DNA of 64,000 nt from Pseudomonadota bacterium (GTDB taxonomy: Bacteria; Desulfobacterota; Desulfovibrionia; Desulfovibrionales; Desulfovibrionaceae). The translations under genes were made by a program, and so were the position numbers. Location of the stretch: NCBI GenBank assembly GCA_023460395.1, contig JAEWQB010000024.1, forward strand, positions 186,001 through 250,000, in the 5' to 3' direction. The notes beneath the pieces were generated by a model. The model did not search any database. It saw only the letters and a program-made list of their open reading frames with translations, and was not told where the DNA came from. Positions 8,768 to 17,788 of this stretch are shown here, one piece after another (the first letter of the stretch is position 1; each line of letters starts with the position of its first letter).

Positions 8768-9541
8768 ATGACCAACAAGGAAATGCAGCGTACCCTCATG
8801 GAAGAGCTGCGGCTGTACCACTACCCCATCGCCGTTAAATTTTTCTTTGACCAGACGGAAGTGGACAAATTTCAGGACGAGGTGGAATTCCACGTCCCCG
8901 TAAAGCCCATGACCTTCTGTCAGTGGGAAATCGCCGCCCGAATGAAGGGACAGACCGTCTACGCCACCAAAGAAGGGTTGGGCTGCTCTAACGCGCACTA
9001 CAGCTTCGGCTGGAAGGGGCTGGACGAAGGCGAAGTAAAAAGCCACGCCAAATACTGTAAAGATCTGGAGCAGTCCAAGCGCTTCGTGGAATCCAAACTC
9101 CAGTTGCCCGAAGGGTTGATCGGCATTGCCGTAGGTCCGCTGGCTGACAGCATTTTCACACCCGACACCGTACACTTTTACTGTGACAACATGCAGGCCT
9201 ACCATCTGGCAGTAGATTACATGGCCGCCACCGACACCCACCCGCTGCGCCCCAACATTACCATGAACTCCTCCGCCTGCGGCGGCAATGTATGGAGCTA
9301 CATGGAAAAGCAGTTCAACATGCTCCCCGCCTGCTCCGGCAGCTACAACGCGGGCAAAACCGAACGCGGCGAAATCAACGTGGTAATTCCCGGCACACAG
9401 ATAGAATCTGTTGTGGACCGCCTGTTGGAACGCAAGAGCAAACTGGGCAGTTCCTCCATCACCAAGCCGGGCGACGGCTTCCCCGGTGCGGATATCTGCA
9501 AAAACTGTCCGCTGATCGTTTTCAAGAAGGAAAGTAAGTAG
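8768..9541 (+). CDS. DUF169 family protein
   Basis: The 257-residue cytoplasmic protein has no signal peptide or TM segment and starts at an ATG behind AAAAAGGAGAACGCAG. It matches the DUF169 family along its whole length: the early LYHYPIAVKFFF segment, MTFCQWEIAARMKGQ, the GLGCSNAHYSFGW motif, a second conserved cysteine in SSACGGNVWSYMEK, LPACSGSYNAGKTE, and a C-terminal GADICKNCPLIVFKK. The recurrent cysteines suggest metal or Fe-S binding, but the family has no established reaction. A sulfite-exporter-family gene follows 83 bases later in the same direction, so a link to sulfur-oxyanion handling is plausible but inferred only from neighbourhood. Confidence 0.9.
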   Translation: MTNKEMQRTLMEELRLYHYPIAVKFFFDQTEVDKFQDEVEFHVPVKPMTFCQWEIAARMKGQTVYATKEGLGCSNAHYSFGWKGLDEGEVKSHAKYCKDLEQSKRFVESKLQLPEGLIGIAVGPLADSIFTPDTVHFYCDNMQAYHLAVDYMAATDTHPLRPNITMNSSACGGNVWSYMEKQFNMLPACSGSYNAGKTERGEINVVIPGTQIESVVDRLLERKSKLGSSSITKPGDGFPGADICKNCPLIVFKKESK

Positions 9542-9550
9542 GGCACTTAC

Positions 9551-9583
9551 GGCAAAACTCCCGCGCGCAATGGGCGTTTTGCC
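9551..9583 (+). terminator. Intergenic hairpin between DUF169 and tauE
   Basis: Arms GGCAAAAC (9551-9558) and GTTTTGCC (9576-9583) pair perfectly, with an extra CCC/GGG inside. There is no U-tract, so it may be a processing or stability hairpin within a DUF169-tauE transcript rather than a terminator. Confidence 0.4.
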
Positions 9584-9624
9584 ATCCTCACAACCGACAC
9601 GCTGCAACTGTTAAGGAGAAGAAT

Positions 9625-10776
9625 GTGTTTACATCCAGAAAGACCATTGTGATGCTGGCGCTAGCCGTGCTCACCGTGCTGGTGTGCATGGAGCCTGCGT
9701 GGGCAGACCGTCTGACAGACGCCATCAACGCCGCCCCCAAAGGGGCTGAGGCTGGCCAGATTAACCTTGAAGCCCCCACAGGCTACCTTGGCATTCCCGG
9801 CGCTCCCAACGTAAATGTTGTCCTCGGCTTCGCATGGGCCGTGTGGGTAGGCTGGATTTTCTCCACCGTGGGCGCTTTCGGCGGCATCATGGCTGGTGTG
9901 GGCCACATCACGGTGTTCGGATTCGGCGACTATGCCACCGGCTTCAAAAAAACTTCCCCCGCCCTGAACAAGGTGGTTACCGACTCCATTCGCGTATCCA
10001 ACCAATGGCTGGTGGGCACCTCCGCCGGTATTTCTTCGTATAACTATTACAAAATGGGCCGCCTTGTGCTGCCGCTGGCACTTTCTTTGGGCCTTGGCTC
10101 CATTGCCGGTTCCACGCTGGTGCCATGGCTCACCGCAGGCAAAATTTCCCTCAGCTCCTACATTGGCTACTTCGGCCTCTTTGTGCTTTTCCTCGGTTGC
10201 TACCTGCTTTATGAAACCACCCCCAGAGGGCAGGCTTCCAAAAAGCAAGCCAAAGAAGCAGCCAAGGCCTTTGAAGCCTCCATTAAGGGCGAGAGCAAGG
10301 TAGACACCTCCGCCATGGGCGTAAAGGTTAAAAGCTTCTCTCCCAGCAAATGCACCTTCACCTTCTATGGTGTTGAATTTTCTTTCAATCCTCTGATTCC
10401 TCTGTGCGGTGGCTTTCTGATCGCCGCCATGGCTTCGTTCCTCGGCGTTGGCGGTGGCTTTCTGCTGGTTCCGTTCCTCACCAGCGTAGCCGGGCTGCCC
10501 ATGTACCTTGTGGCTGGCACTTCCGCGCTGGCTGTGCTTATCGGGATGGTTACCTCCATCTTCACCTACATGTTCGTCTCCAACACCCCCATTTTCTGGC
10601 CCCTCATCGGTGCGGAACTGGTGGGCGTGTTCATCGGCTCCATCATCGGCCCCCGTACTTCCAAGTACATCCCCGATGTTTGGTTGAAGCGTATCTTCAT
10701 CCTACTGGCCTTCTACGTGGGCATTCGTTACTCCGCCAAGGGCCTCTTCGGCCTTAGCCTGCTGCCCCCTTACTAG
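9625..10776 (+). CDS. TauE/SafE family anion exporter
   Basis: The 383-residue inner-membrane protein starts at GTG behind AAGGAGAAGAAT. It has an N-terminal hydrophobic segment with an ADR junction, then two TM bundles separated by a Lys/Ala-rich cytoplasmic loop (about 200-230). Repeated glycine-rich helices GAFGGIMAGVGHITVFGFGD and ASFLGVGGGFLLVPFL are diagnostic of TauE/SafE (DUF81), as is GAELVGVFIGSIIGPR near the end. The family exports sulfite, sulfoacetate and related organosulfur anions. In an organism producing sulfite as an intermediate this is a plausible sulfite or sulfonate exporter, but the substrate is not shown by sequence. It is co-directional with DUF169 and ends at a strong terminator. 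Confidence 0.9.
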   Translation: MFTSRKTIVMLALAVLTVLVCMEPAWADRLTDAINAAPKGAEAGQINLEAPTGYLGIPGAPNVNVVLGFAWAVWVGWIFSTVGAFGGIMAGVGHITVFGFGDYATGFKKTSPALNKVVTDSIRVSNQWLVGTSAGISSYNYYKMGRLVLPLALSLGLGSIAGSTLVPWLTAGKISLSSYIGYFGLFVLFLGCYLLYETTPRGQASKKQAKEAAKAFEASIKGESKVDTSAMGVKVKSFSPSKCTFTFYGVEFSFNPLIPLCGGFLIAAMASFLGVGGGFLLVPFLTSVAGLPMYLVAGTSALAVLIGMVTSIFTYMFVSNTPIFWPLIGAELVGVFIGSIIGPRTSKYIPDVWLKRIFILLAFYVGIRYSAKGLFGLSLLPPY

Positions 10777-10799
10777 GTCACATATACGTTAGCGACCAT

Positions 10800-10823
10800 C
10801 CGGCGGGTCTTCGGACCCGCCGG
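10800..10823 (+). terminator. Rho-independent terminator after tauE
   Basis: A perfect 10-base stem (left arm CCGGCGGGTC) with a stable TTCG tetraloop, followed by AATTTTCG. It separates tauE from the next gene. Confidence 0.8.
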
Positions 10824-10947
10824 AATTTTCGCCGCCCCTTCACGGCTCCCTCTCAGCCACTCGCCACAGGCGATGTGGCAACATCGTTTTCCACGCCTTG
10901 TCCTGTCCGGCATTCCGGGATACGAATTGGGCGATATGGAGCACCCC

Positions 10948-11709
10948 ATGGACCTGCATTCCTTATATTTGCTGGCTGACGCCATCCTCATCGCCCCGTT
11001 TCGCTGGTTTGACTCCGCACATCTCAGTTTCTGGTGCGGTTCAATCGTTCTGGCCCTCTGGTGCCTGTTTTGGGGAGAGCTGACGCTCTCGCTCATTTAC
11101 CTGACCAATCGTCGATATTATGCCGCACTCAACGCCAAGATGGTGCGCATGCACAATATTTCCATCAAGGCGATTCTCAGCAAAGACAAAACCGCCTTCA
11201 AAGCCGCCAATAAATGGGCGAACGAATATTTTGGCAAACTGTTTTTCTCGCAAGCCGCGGTTTTTGCCGTGTCCATCTGGCCGCTTCCCTTTGCCATGGC
11301 TTGGCTGCAAACTCGGTTTGAAGGTATTCCCGTTCACACGGTGCCCTATACCAGCGTTTCGCTAGGGTATTCATTTGTTCTGCTTGTCTGCTATATCGTC
11401 CTCCGGTACGGTTTAAGCCGCGTGCGCCATAAACTGCCGCTGCTGCGCACAGTGGAAGCCATGCGGAAAGAAGATTCCCGTGAAGCGGGCGAAATGCGTT
11501 CTTGGGGTGATCTTGGCAAAGAAACGGAAAAACCGGCAGAACAGGACTCCGCTCCCGAAACGCACGACCCGTTGACCATATCCGGCGAGACGGACGCAGT
11601 GGACGCTCAGACAGGAACGCCCCCCGGCGGAGATGCCGTCCCCAAGTCCCGTGCCGTGGCTGGCTGCTCCAGCGACGCATCCTCCGGGCCGTTGCCTGCG
11701 TCCCAATAG
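10948..11709 (+). CDS. Conserved inner-membrane protein of unknown function
   Basis: The 253-residue product is started at the ATG with GGAG 8 bases upstream (earlier in-frame starts at 10873 and 10936 lack one). Hydrophobic segments lie near residues 8-20, 28-52, 110-130 and 140-165, with a basic, helical cytosolic stretch between (RRYYAALNAKMVRMHNIS, KTAFKAANKWANEYFGKLFF). The last 80 residues are acidic, low-complexity and probably disordered. The AAxxWANEYFGK stretch before a hydrophobic pair is loosely like YidC/EMC3-type membrane proteins, but I cannot make that assignment. It lies after the tauE terminator and 47 bases before a binding lipoprotein gene, so it may belong to the operon of the sensor system that follows. 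Confidence 0.65.
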   Translation: MDLHSLYLLADAILIAPFRWFDSAHLSFWCGSIVLALWCLFWGELTLSLIYLTNRRYYAALNAKMVRMHNISIKAILSKDKTAFKAANKWANEYFGKLFFSQAAVFAVSIWPLPFAMAWLQTRFEGIPVHTVPYTSVSLGYSFVLLVCYIVLRYGLSRVRHKLPLLRTVEAMRKEDSREAGEMRSWGDLGKETEKPAEQDSAPETHDPLTISGETDAVDAQTGTPPGGDAVPKSRAVAGCSSDASSGPLPASQ

Positions 11710-11756
11710 GAAGACTACCCAACCGGGGTACCGTGCAATCCCCCGACGGAGCCACC

Positions 11757-12725
11757 ATGCACACCTGCCGACATCTTGCGCTTTTTCTGCTTCTTCTCCT
11801 GCTCCCCGTGCTGCCCGGATGCAGCGAGGACGAACCCGTGGTTCACGTGGATATGAGCAAGCGCGACGAGGTGCGTGTGCCCGAACCTGTGGGTGCCATA
11901 ACCTATGCCTATCTGCCCCAGTATTCCCATACCGTTTCCTACACCCGGCATAATCCGCTCGTAGAATACCTTTCCCGCGAAACGGGGCTTCCCTTCCGAC
12001 AAGTCTTTCCCGACACATTTGAGGAACACCGGCGCATGGTGGAACGCGGCGATATAGACATCTCTTTTTCCAACCCCTTCACCTATGTGCGCATGGCTAA
12101 ATCCGGGGCGCGTGCCTTTGCCCGCATTGTCGATAGTTCCGGTAGCACGGACTTTCGCGGACAAATTATCGCACGTGAGGACAATCGGCGCATCCGCACC
12201 CTCAACGACTGCCGGGGGAAGCGCTGGATAGCCGTAGACCCTCTTTCCGCTGGCGGCTACCTGTTCGCGCTGGGTGAATTTTTAGACCACGGCATTGCCC
12301 CGCGCGACTTCGCGGATATCGCCTTTGCCCCCGGTCCCGGCGGCAAGCAGGAAAAAGCCGTCCTCGCTGTATATGCCGGGAAGTATGACATCGCCTCCAT
12401 ACGCGAAGGCACGCTGGACGTGGTGAAAGATAAAATAGACCTTTCCCGGCTACGGGTGGTAGCCACCACCCGCGCCTATCCCGAATGGGTCTATGCCGCG
12501 CGCAAAGGACTGCCTGACGAAATCGTGCAGCGTATCGCCGACGCCTTGTTCAGCCTCTCCATGGATTCCCCGGAACAGGCCGTCATCCTCTCCACAGCGG
12601 GCATGAGCCGCATCATTCCCGCCACAGATTCCGACTATGACCCCATTCGCGAACTTATCGCCAAAATTCGCACCATAGCTCCCCTAAGCGAACTGCCGTC
12701 ACACGGTATGGAGGCTTCCTTCTGA
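11757..12725 (+). CDS. PhnD-like phosphate/phosphonate-family binding lipoprotein
   Basis: The 322-residue protein has a lipoprotein signal (LFLLLLLLPVLPGCSED; lipobox LPGC) and starts at an ATG behind GGAGCCACC; a GTG at 11733 is the alternative. The mature part follows the PhnD/PtxB pattern: YLPQYSHTVSYTRHNPLVEYLSRETG, DISFSNPFTYVRMAKSG, FRGQIIAREDNRRIRTLNDCRGKRWIAVDPLSAGGY (split here by my quoting), and a closing hinge WVYAARKGLPDE. Its stop codon overlaps the kinase start by one base (TGATG), which indicates coupling. No ABC permease follows, so it more likely works as the ligand-binding partner of the kinase than as a transporter component. Confidence 0.86.
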   Translation: MHTCRHLALFLLLLLLPVLPGCSEDEPVVHVDMSKRDEVRVPEPVGAITYAYLPQYSHTVSYTRHNPLVEYLSRETGLPFRQVFPDTFEEHRRMVERGDIDISFSNPFTYVRMAKSGARAFARIVDSSGSTDFRGQIIAREDNRRIRTLNDCRGKRWIAVDPLSAGGYLFALGEFLDHGIAPRDFADIAFAPGPGGKQEKAVLAVYAGKYDIASIREGTLDVVKDKIDLSRLRVVATTRAYPEWVYAARKGLPDEIVQRIADALFSLSMDSPEQAVILSTAGMSRIIPATDSDYDPIRELIAKIRTIAPLSELPSHGMEASF

Positions 12726-14848
12726 TGCCGTTGCCTTCTTTTTTTCGCTTCTCCCGCATGCGCTTTCGCAACAAGCTCAATTTGGGCATCGGCCTGATTG
12801 TCTTGTTTACCTCATTGCTTCTAGCCACCGTGTTCACCCGCACCTCGGCGGACGCTCTGTTGCAAGAATCCAAACGGCGCGGGCAGGTGCTCGCGGACAA
12901 TCTGGCCCTGCACGCCACAGATCCCGTGCTTTCCATGGACTTGCTCATGCTCAAGAACATGGTGGACGAATTACATTCCGTGGATGAAGACATTGTTTAC
13001 GCCTTCCTGCTGGACAGCCAAAACCGCATTCTCGTTCATTCTTTCGGGCACGGTTTCCCCACGGAATTACGTCTCGCCAACCTCGTTCCCTATGGAGAAA
13101 CACGCAGTGTGCGTCTCATCGACACCGGAAAGGACCGCATCTACGACTTTGCCGTACCTGTAACCGTAGCCGATAAAAAAGTAGGCACAGTGCGCATAGG
13201 TCTTTCGCGCACCAAAGTACACGAGGTGGTGCGCGGGCTTATAGTCACCACATCTGGACTCACGGGCATCGCCCTGCTTGTGGGGCTTGTTATTTCCACA
13301 CAGTTCGCCCGCCGCATTTCCTACCGACTGGGGCTGCTGCGGGAACACGCGGAAGAAATGGTGCGCGGCAATCTGGACCTGAAAACAGACGTGCACCTGA
13401 ACCACAACTGCTGGGAAATGCAGCGCTGCAAAGGGAAAGGTTGTCCCGCCTACGGCGACACAGAACGCCGCTGCTGGTATCTTGCGGGTACCTTATGCGC
13501 CAACTGTAACCCGGAAGACTATCCCGGAAAGATGGATAACTGCCGGGAATGCCCAGTTTTCATGGTCAACGCGGGTGACGAAATCCAAGAACTTTCCGAA
13601 ACCTTTGACGTTATGGCCCTATCTCTGCGCAAGCACATTTCGGAACTGCAAAACACCCAAAAAGACCTCACCCGGCAGCAAGAAATTCTGCGAACCATTC
13701 TTTCCGTAAACCCCGATCAGGTTTCTCTTGTGGACCGCCGCCTCAACTATCTGGCGGTAAATACCGCCTTTGCGCGGTTCGCCGGTAAACGGGAGGAAGA
13801 TATTATCGGTCACGCGGAGACGGAGGTCTTTCCCACCGCCATGGACCCCCTGCGTCACGAAGAAAGTATGGAGATTTTGCGCCACGGCAAACCAGTGAAC
13901 CGTGAAGCCTTGTTTACCTCAGCCGCAAATACGCGCCGCTGGTTCCATCTGCTCCGTGTTCCCGTGTACGACGAGCGCCAGCGTATTATCGGCGTGCTCA
14001 CCACAGCACGCGACATCACGGCACTGAAAGACTATCAGGACCAGCTCATTCATTCGCAAAAAATGGAATCCGTGGGCAAGCTGGCGGGCGGCGTGGCACA
14101 CGAGATAAACACCCCCCTTGGGATTATTCTCGGCTACGCGCAGCTCCTGCAAGAAGACGTTTCGGAAGACAGCCAGTTGCACGCGGACCTTGGCATTATC
14201 GAAAAACAGGCCAAATTCTGCCGCAAAATCGTTGCCGACCTCCTAGGATTTTCCCGCCAGACCGGCAGCGAAAAGAAGGAAATGTGCTTCAACAACTCCA
14301 TTATGGAAGTTGTGCAGCTCATCCGCCATGCCTTCAAATTGGATAAAGTGGAAATTATCCCCGATCTGGACGACCGCTTCCCCATTATCTTCGGCGACCC
14401 GGAAAAGCTAAAGCAGGTGTGGATAAACCTGCTTTCCAACGCGGCGGAAGCCATGGAAGAAGGCGGCATTATAAAAATCACCACCCGGCTGGATGTGAGC
14501 AACTTCACCATCACCGCCATTTTTGCGGACACGGGAAGCGGCATCCGCGAGGAAGACCGGACGATCATTTTTGACCCGTTTTTCAGTACCAAGCCCGTGG
14601 GCAAAGGCACCGGCTTGGGCCTTTCCGTTTCTTTCGGGATAATAGAGGACCATCAGGGTTGCATTGAGGCTGTGAGCCCCCTCCCGCGCGGCATGATTAA
14701 CGAAGCGGCCCTTGCCGCCCTGCCGGACCGCGGACCGGGAACCGCGTTCATCGTCACGTTGCCGCTGGAAGCTTCAGACGGCAACGCCCCCAAAACGTGC
14801 TTTGACAAAAACCGTCCCGTGCGGACCGAAACCATCACGGAGAACTGA
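12725..14848 (+). CDS. Sensor histidine kinase with two-CW cysteine domain, HAMP and PAS
   Basis: The 707-residue membrane kinase has TM helices at about 19-38 and 172-190 flanking a periplasmic domain, HAMP (about 193-222), then a Cys-rich insert holding C229, C235, C240, C250, C258, C261, C273 and C276 (NCWEMQRCKGKGCPA, CWYLAGTLC), matching the two-CW domain pattern. A PAS domain (about 325-430), HisKA with H459 in GGVAHEINTPLGII, and HATPase with GKGTGLGLSVSFGII follow. The eight cysteines suggest a metal or redox-sensing cytoplasmic switch. The upstream lipoprotein and the downstream receiver are translationally coupled or nearly so, forming a three-gene signalling unit with periplasmic binding-protein input. 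Confidence 0.9.
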   Translation: MPLPSFFRFSRMRFRNKLNLGIGLIVLFTSLLLATVFTRTSADALLQESKRRGQVLADNLALHATDPVLSMDLLMLKNMVDELHSVDEDIVYAFLLDSQNRILVHSFGHGFPTELRLANLVPYGETRSVRLIDTGKDRIYDFAVPVTVADKKVGTVRIGLSRTKVHEVVRGLIVTTSGLTGIALLVGLVISTQFARRISYRLGLLREHAEEMVRGNLDLKTDVHLNHNCWEMQRCKGKGCPAYGDTERRCWYLAGTLCANCNPEDYPGKMDNCRECPVFMVNAGDEIQELSETFDVMALSLRKHISELQNTQKDLTRQQEILRTILSVNPDQVSLVDRRLNYLAVNTAFARFAGKREEDIIGHAETEVFPTAMDPLRHEESMEILRHGKPVNREALFTSAANTRRWFHLLRVPVYDERQRIIGVLTTARDITALKDYQDQLIHSQKMESVGKLAGGVAHEINTPLGIILGYAQLLQEDVSEDSQLHADLGIIEKQAKFCRKIVADLLGFSRQTGSEKKEMCFNNSIMEVVQLIRHAFKLDKVEIIPDLDDRFPIIFGDPEKLKQVWINLLSNAAEAMEEGGIIKITTRLDVSNFTITAIFADTGSGIREEDRTIIFDPFFSTKPVGKGTGLGLSVSFGIIEDHQGCIEAVSPLPRGMINEAALAALPDRGPGTAFIVTLPLEASDGNAPKTCFDKNRPVRTETITEN

Positions 14849-14850
14849 CC

Positions 14851-15222
14851 ATGGCTTCCATACTGGTTCTGGATGATGTCATTGACGCAGGTGTGCTGGT
14901 AAAACGCATTCTGGAACGCAAAGGCCACGAGGTGGCTGTTTTCACGGATGAGGAAGAGGCCATCGGGCATGCGGCTTCCACTCAGCCGGACCTTGCCATT
15001 CTGGACATTAAGTTACGCAGAATGACCGGAGTGCAGGTGCTGGAAGAGCTGAAACGGCGCTGCCCCGCCATACGGGTTATCATGCTTACCGGCTATCCCA
15101 CTCTGGAAACCGCACGGGAATCTCTCAAATTGGGAGCCAATGAGTACTGCGTCAAACCCATCGACAAAGACGAGTTGGAAGACAAGGTGAGCGACGTGCT
15201 CGGACAACCCCAACGCCCCTGA
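14851..15222 (+). CDS. Single-domain response regulator
   Basis: The 123-residue CheY-like receiver begins two bases after the kinase stop. Acidic pair DD at 8-9, phospho-acceptor D52 in LAILDIKLRRMTG, T in IMLTGYPTLETA and K in CVKPIDKDELE are all present. There is no output domain, so it must act through protein contacts or a further phosphorelay. ACCATGG start follows GGAGAACTG in the kinase 3' end. Confidence 0.92.
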   Translation: MASILVLDDVIDAGVLVKRILERKGHEVAVFTDEEEAIGHAASTQPDLAILDIKLRRMTGVQVLEELKRRCPAIRVIMLTGYPTLETARESLKLGANEYCVKPIDKDELEDKVSDVLGQPQRP

Positions 15223-15310
15223 GCGTTCCCCTGAGCCGACGGCTATTCCATGTGCGGATAGCCCCGGACCCATCCCGTAACGATTTCAACCCTTTTTCTT
15301 GGGGAGTGGC

Positions 15311-17788
15311 ATGTCCTTTCGCGAATTATTTCTTCACTGGACCTACCAAGCCTTTGCTCCGGGCACGTTGTTACGCAACAAGTACAATGCGTTTAAAGAA
15401 CTGCTCCGACTTGATGACCAGTGCCTTGAGCGCATCGCTGACCTTGAAGAAATACATTATGGACGCGAACACGCGGACTGGGCGCGCGTAGTATGGCTAT
15501 GCGATGAGTTGGGGCGCAATCTGCGGGGCCTTATTGAACAGCTCCAATCCATGGGACCAACGCGTTACATGGACCTTCTGGATTATTTCACCAAAATAAA
15601 CTTCTACGTCCGCATGGCTGTGAGCGTACCGGATGCGGAAATCATTCCCCCATTTGTTTTTTCCCTTACGGAAGCCACCGGTCTGCCTCTTCAGGCTGGC
15701 GGAAAAGCCCTGCATCTGGCCCGCATCGCCGCAGCCACAGACCTACCCATGCCACCAGCCATGGTGGTTTCCGCCAGCGCCTACCACTATTTTATCGAGT
15801 CCAACGAGTTGCGCCCGCAGCTAGATGAACGCCTGCGACAAGTCCGCTTGACAGATCCGGCGGAGCTTGCCGCGCTGGCGGATGAAATGCAGTTGCTTAT
15901 TCTGGAATCATCCATGCCCGACTCCATAGCCAACGAAATCGAAATAGCGGCTCTGGAACTGGGCGCGGGCGGCAAGCCGCTGGCGGTACGCTCCAGTGCC
16001 GTTGCGGAAGACGGCGAGGCGTCCTTCGCCGGGCAATACGCCTCGCTTCTGAATGTTTCCGCAGCCAGCATTATGGAGGCATGGAAAGAGGTCGTGGCTT
16101 CCAAATATTCCGCACGGGCCATCGCCTACCGCATTATGCACGGGCTGGCGGACGCCGAAACTCCCATGGCGGTGCTTATCATGCCCATGGTAGATCCGGC
16201 CTACGCAGGCGTGGTCTATACGCGCGACCCAGAACAGCGGGCAGACCTGCCCGCTGCGGACAAACCGCACGGTTCCATGGGAGTCTACGCCGTGCCCGGA
16301 CTGGGAGAAGCGCTGGTCGATGGCAGCGCCACCCCCGATGTCGCCATTCTCTCCCGTCGCCCGCAACACCGCATTATCGACAAACCGGAATCATTCCCCG
16401 TGCCCACCCCCACGCTTAAGCGACTGGCAGAACACGCCATGCAGTTGGAAGAGCTGTTCGGTGCGCCCCAAGATGTGGAATGGGCCATGGATTCACGGAA
16501 CCGGCTCCATATCCTTCAAAGCCGCCCTGTACAGGCCGCTCTGGACCCGGTTCACGAGTCCGGGCTTCACGCCCCGGACCTCCCCGTCCTGTTTTCCGCC
16601 ACTCCTGCCGGAGCCTCCGCTCTGGGAGCGGGTACAGCCCGTGTTATCCCGCAATGCAGCGACATCCGGGAGCTGGAACGCGGCACCGTGTTGATAACCC
16701 GCAACCTTGGCCCGGCGCTTTCCAGAGTCATGGACAGGCTTTCCGCCGTTATCGCGCTGCATGGCAGCAGGGCCAGCCATTTCGCCTCGGTGGCACGGGA
16801 ATTCGGTTTGCCCGTAGTGACCAATGCCGAAGGCTGCCTTGAGCGTTTCCGCGATGGAGAGCTGCTCACCGTGGACGGCTCCACGGGAAACATTCACGCG
16901 GGAAGGCCCGATAATCTGCCAGATCGCACACCCGCGGCATTCCGCCCGTTGGGAGCCATGCGGCGATTAGGAACAGCCATGCCGCGCATCACCAAGCTCT
17001 CCCTTACCGATCCTCTGGCGGATAACTTCGCGCCGGAATTCTGCCGTTCCATGCATGATTTGGTACGTTTCGCCCACGAACGCGGTGTGGAGGAAATGTT
17101 CTCTCTGGTGGGTCGTTCCGGTCGCGGGCTTTCTGGAGCGCGCAAGCTCCGCACAGAGATCCCCATTTCCGTCTACCTGCTCAATCTGGACGACGGCCTG
17201 TTTCACTCCGCTGCGGGCAAACCCGATATTACCCCGGACGACATCCGTTCCGTTCCCATGTGGGCCTTCTGGTTTGGCCTTTCCAGCGATCTCGTGCGTT
17301 GGCCAACCCATCTTAAACACGCCGACTGGACGGAACTCGACAGGGTAAGCGCGGGAATTATCAACCCCGACTCCCCCCAACTGGGCAGTTATGCCGTGCT
17401 TTCTCTCACGTACATGCATATGATGGTACGATTCGGATACCACTTTTCCGTCATCGACACGTTGTGCGGCCCCGAAGCACGGCAAAACTACATCTCCTTC
17501 CGCTTCAAAGGGGGAGGAGGAAGACCGGAACAACGGGTATTGCGGCTCCAGTTTATTGAACGCGTCCTGCGGCGGTTCGGATTTTTTGTTTCCGTGCGCG
17601 GCGACCTGCTGGACGCCCGGCACCCCCACGAAGCGGAAACAGTCATTCAGCGGCGCCTTGCCATGCTGGGTTTGCTGCTGGCTAGCACTCGCATGATGGA
17701 TATGGGGATGACCCGGCACGATCATGTGGACGAAGCAGAGGCGGCCTTTTTGCGTGACCTTACCACCATGGAGAACACAGACCGGTGA
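15311..17788 (+). CDS. PEP synthase/PPDK-like protein with ATP-grasp and His domains, unique C-terminus
   Basis: The 825-residue protein (ATG behind GGGGAG) has an unassigned helical N-terminus (1-115), a PPDK/PEP-synthase nucleotide-binding domain (about 118-410: QAGGKALHLARIAAAT, LAVRSSAVAEDGEASFAGQY, VVYTRDPE, LHILQSRPV) and a phospho-histidine swivelling domain (about 458-530: TVLITRNLGP, GSRASHFASVAREFGLPVV, H490). The C-terminal PEP/pyruvate TIM barrel of true PEP synthase is absent. Instead about 290 residues (535-825) show no family I know. Rifampicin phosphotransferase has a similar ATP plus His design with a different acceptor domain, so this may be a His-relay phosphotransferase for an unknown substrate. 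It overlaps the next gene, a phosphatase, by four bases. Confidence 0.83.
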   Translation: MSFRELFLHWTYQAFAPGTLLRNKYNAFKELLRLDDQCLERIADLEEIHYGREHADWARVVWLCDELGRNLRGLIEQLQSMGPTRYMDLLDYFTKINFYVRMAVSVPDAEIIPPFVFSLTEATGLPLQAGGKALHLARIAAATDLPMPPAMVVSASAYHYFIESNELRPQLDERLRQVRLTDPAELAALADEMQLLILESSMPDSIANEIEIAALELGAGGKPLAVRSSAVAEDGEASFAGQYASLLNVSAASIMEAWKEVVASKYSARAIAYRIMHGLADAETPMAVLIMPMVDPAYAGVVYTRDPEQRADLPAADKPHGSMGVYAVPGLGEALVDGSATPDVAILSRRPQHRIIDKPESFPVPTPTLKRLAEHAMQLEELFGAPQDVEWAMDSRNRLHILQSRPVQAALDPVHESGLHAPDLPVLFSATPAGASALGAGTARVIPQCSDIRELERGTVLITRNLGPALSRVMDRLSAVIALHGSRASHFASVAREFGLPVVTNAEGCLERFRDGELLTVDGSTGNIHAGRPDNLPDRTPAAFRPLGAMRRLGTAMPRITKLSLTDPLADNFAPEFCRSMHDLVRFAHERGVEEMFSLVGRSGRGLSGARKLRTEIPISVYLLNLDDGLFHSAAGKPDITPDDIRSVPMWAFWFGLSSDLVRWPTHLKHADWTELDRVSAGIINPDSPQLGSYAVLSLTYMHMMVRFGYHFSVIDTLCGPEARQNYISFRFKGGGGRPEQRVLRLQFIERVLRRFGFFVSVRGDLLDARHPHEAETVIQRRLAMLGLLLASTRMMDMGMTRHDHVDEAEAAFLRDLTTMENTDR

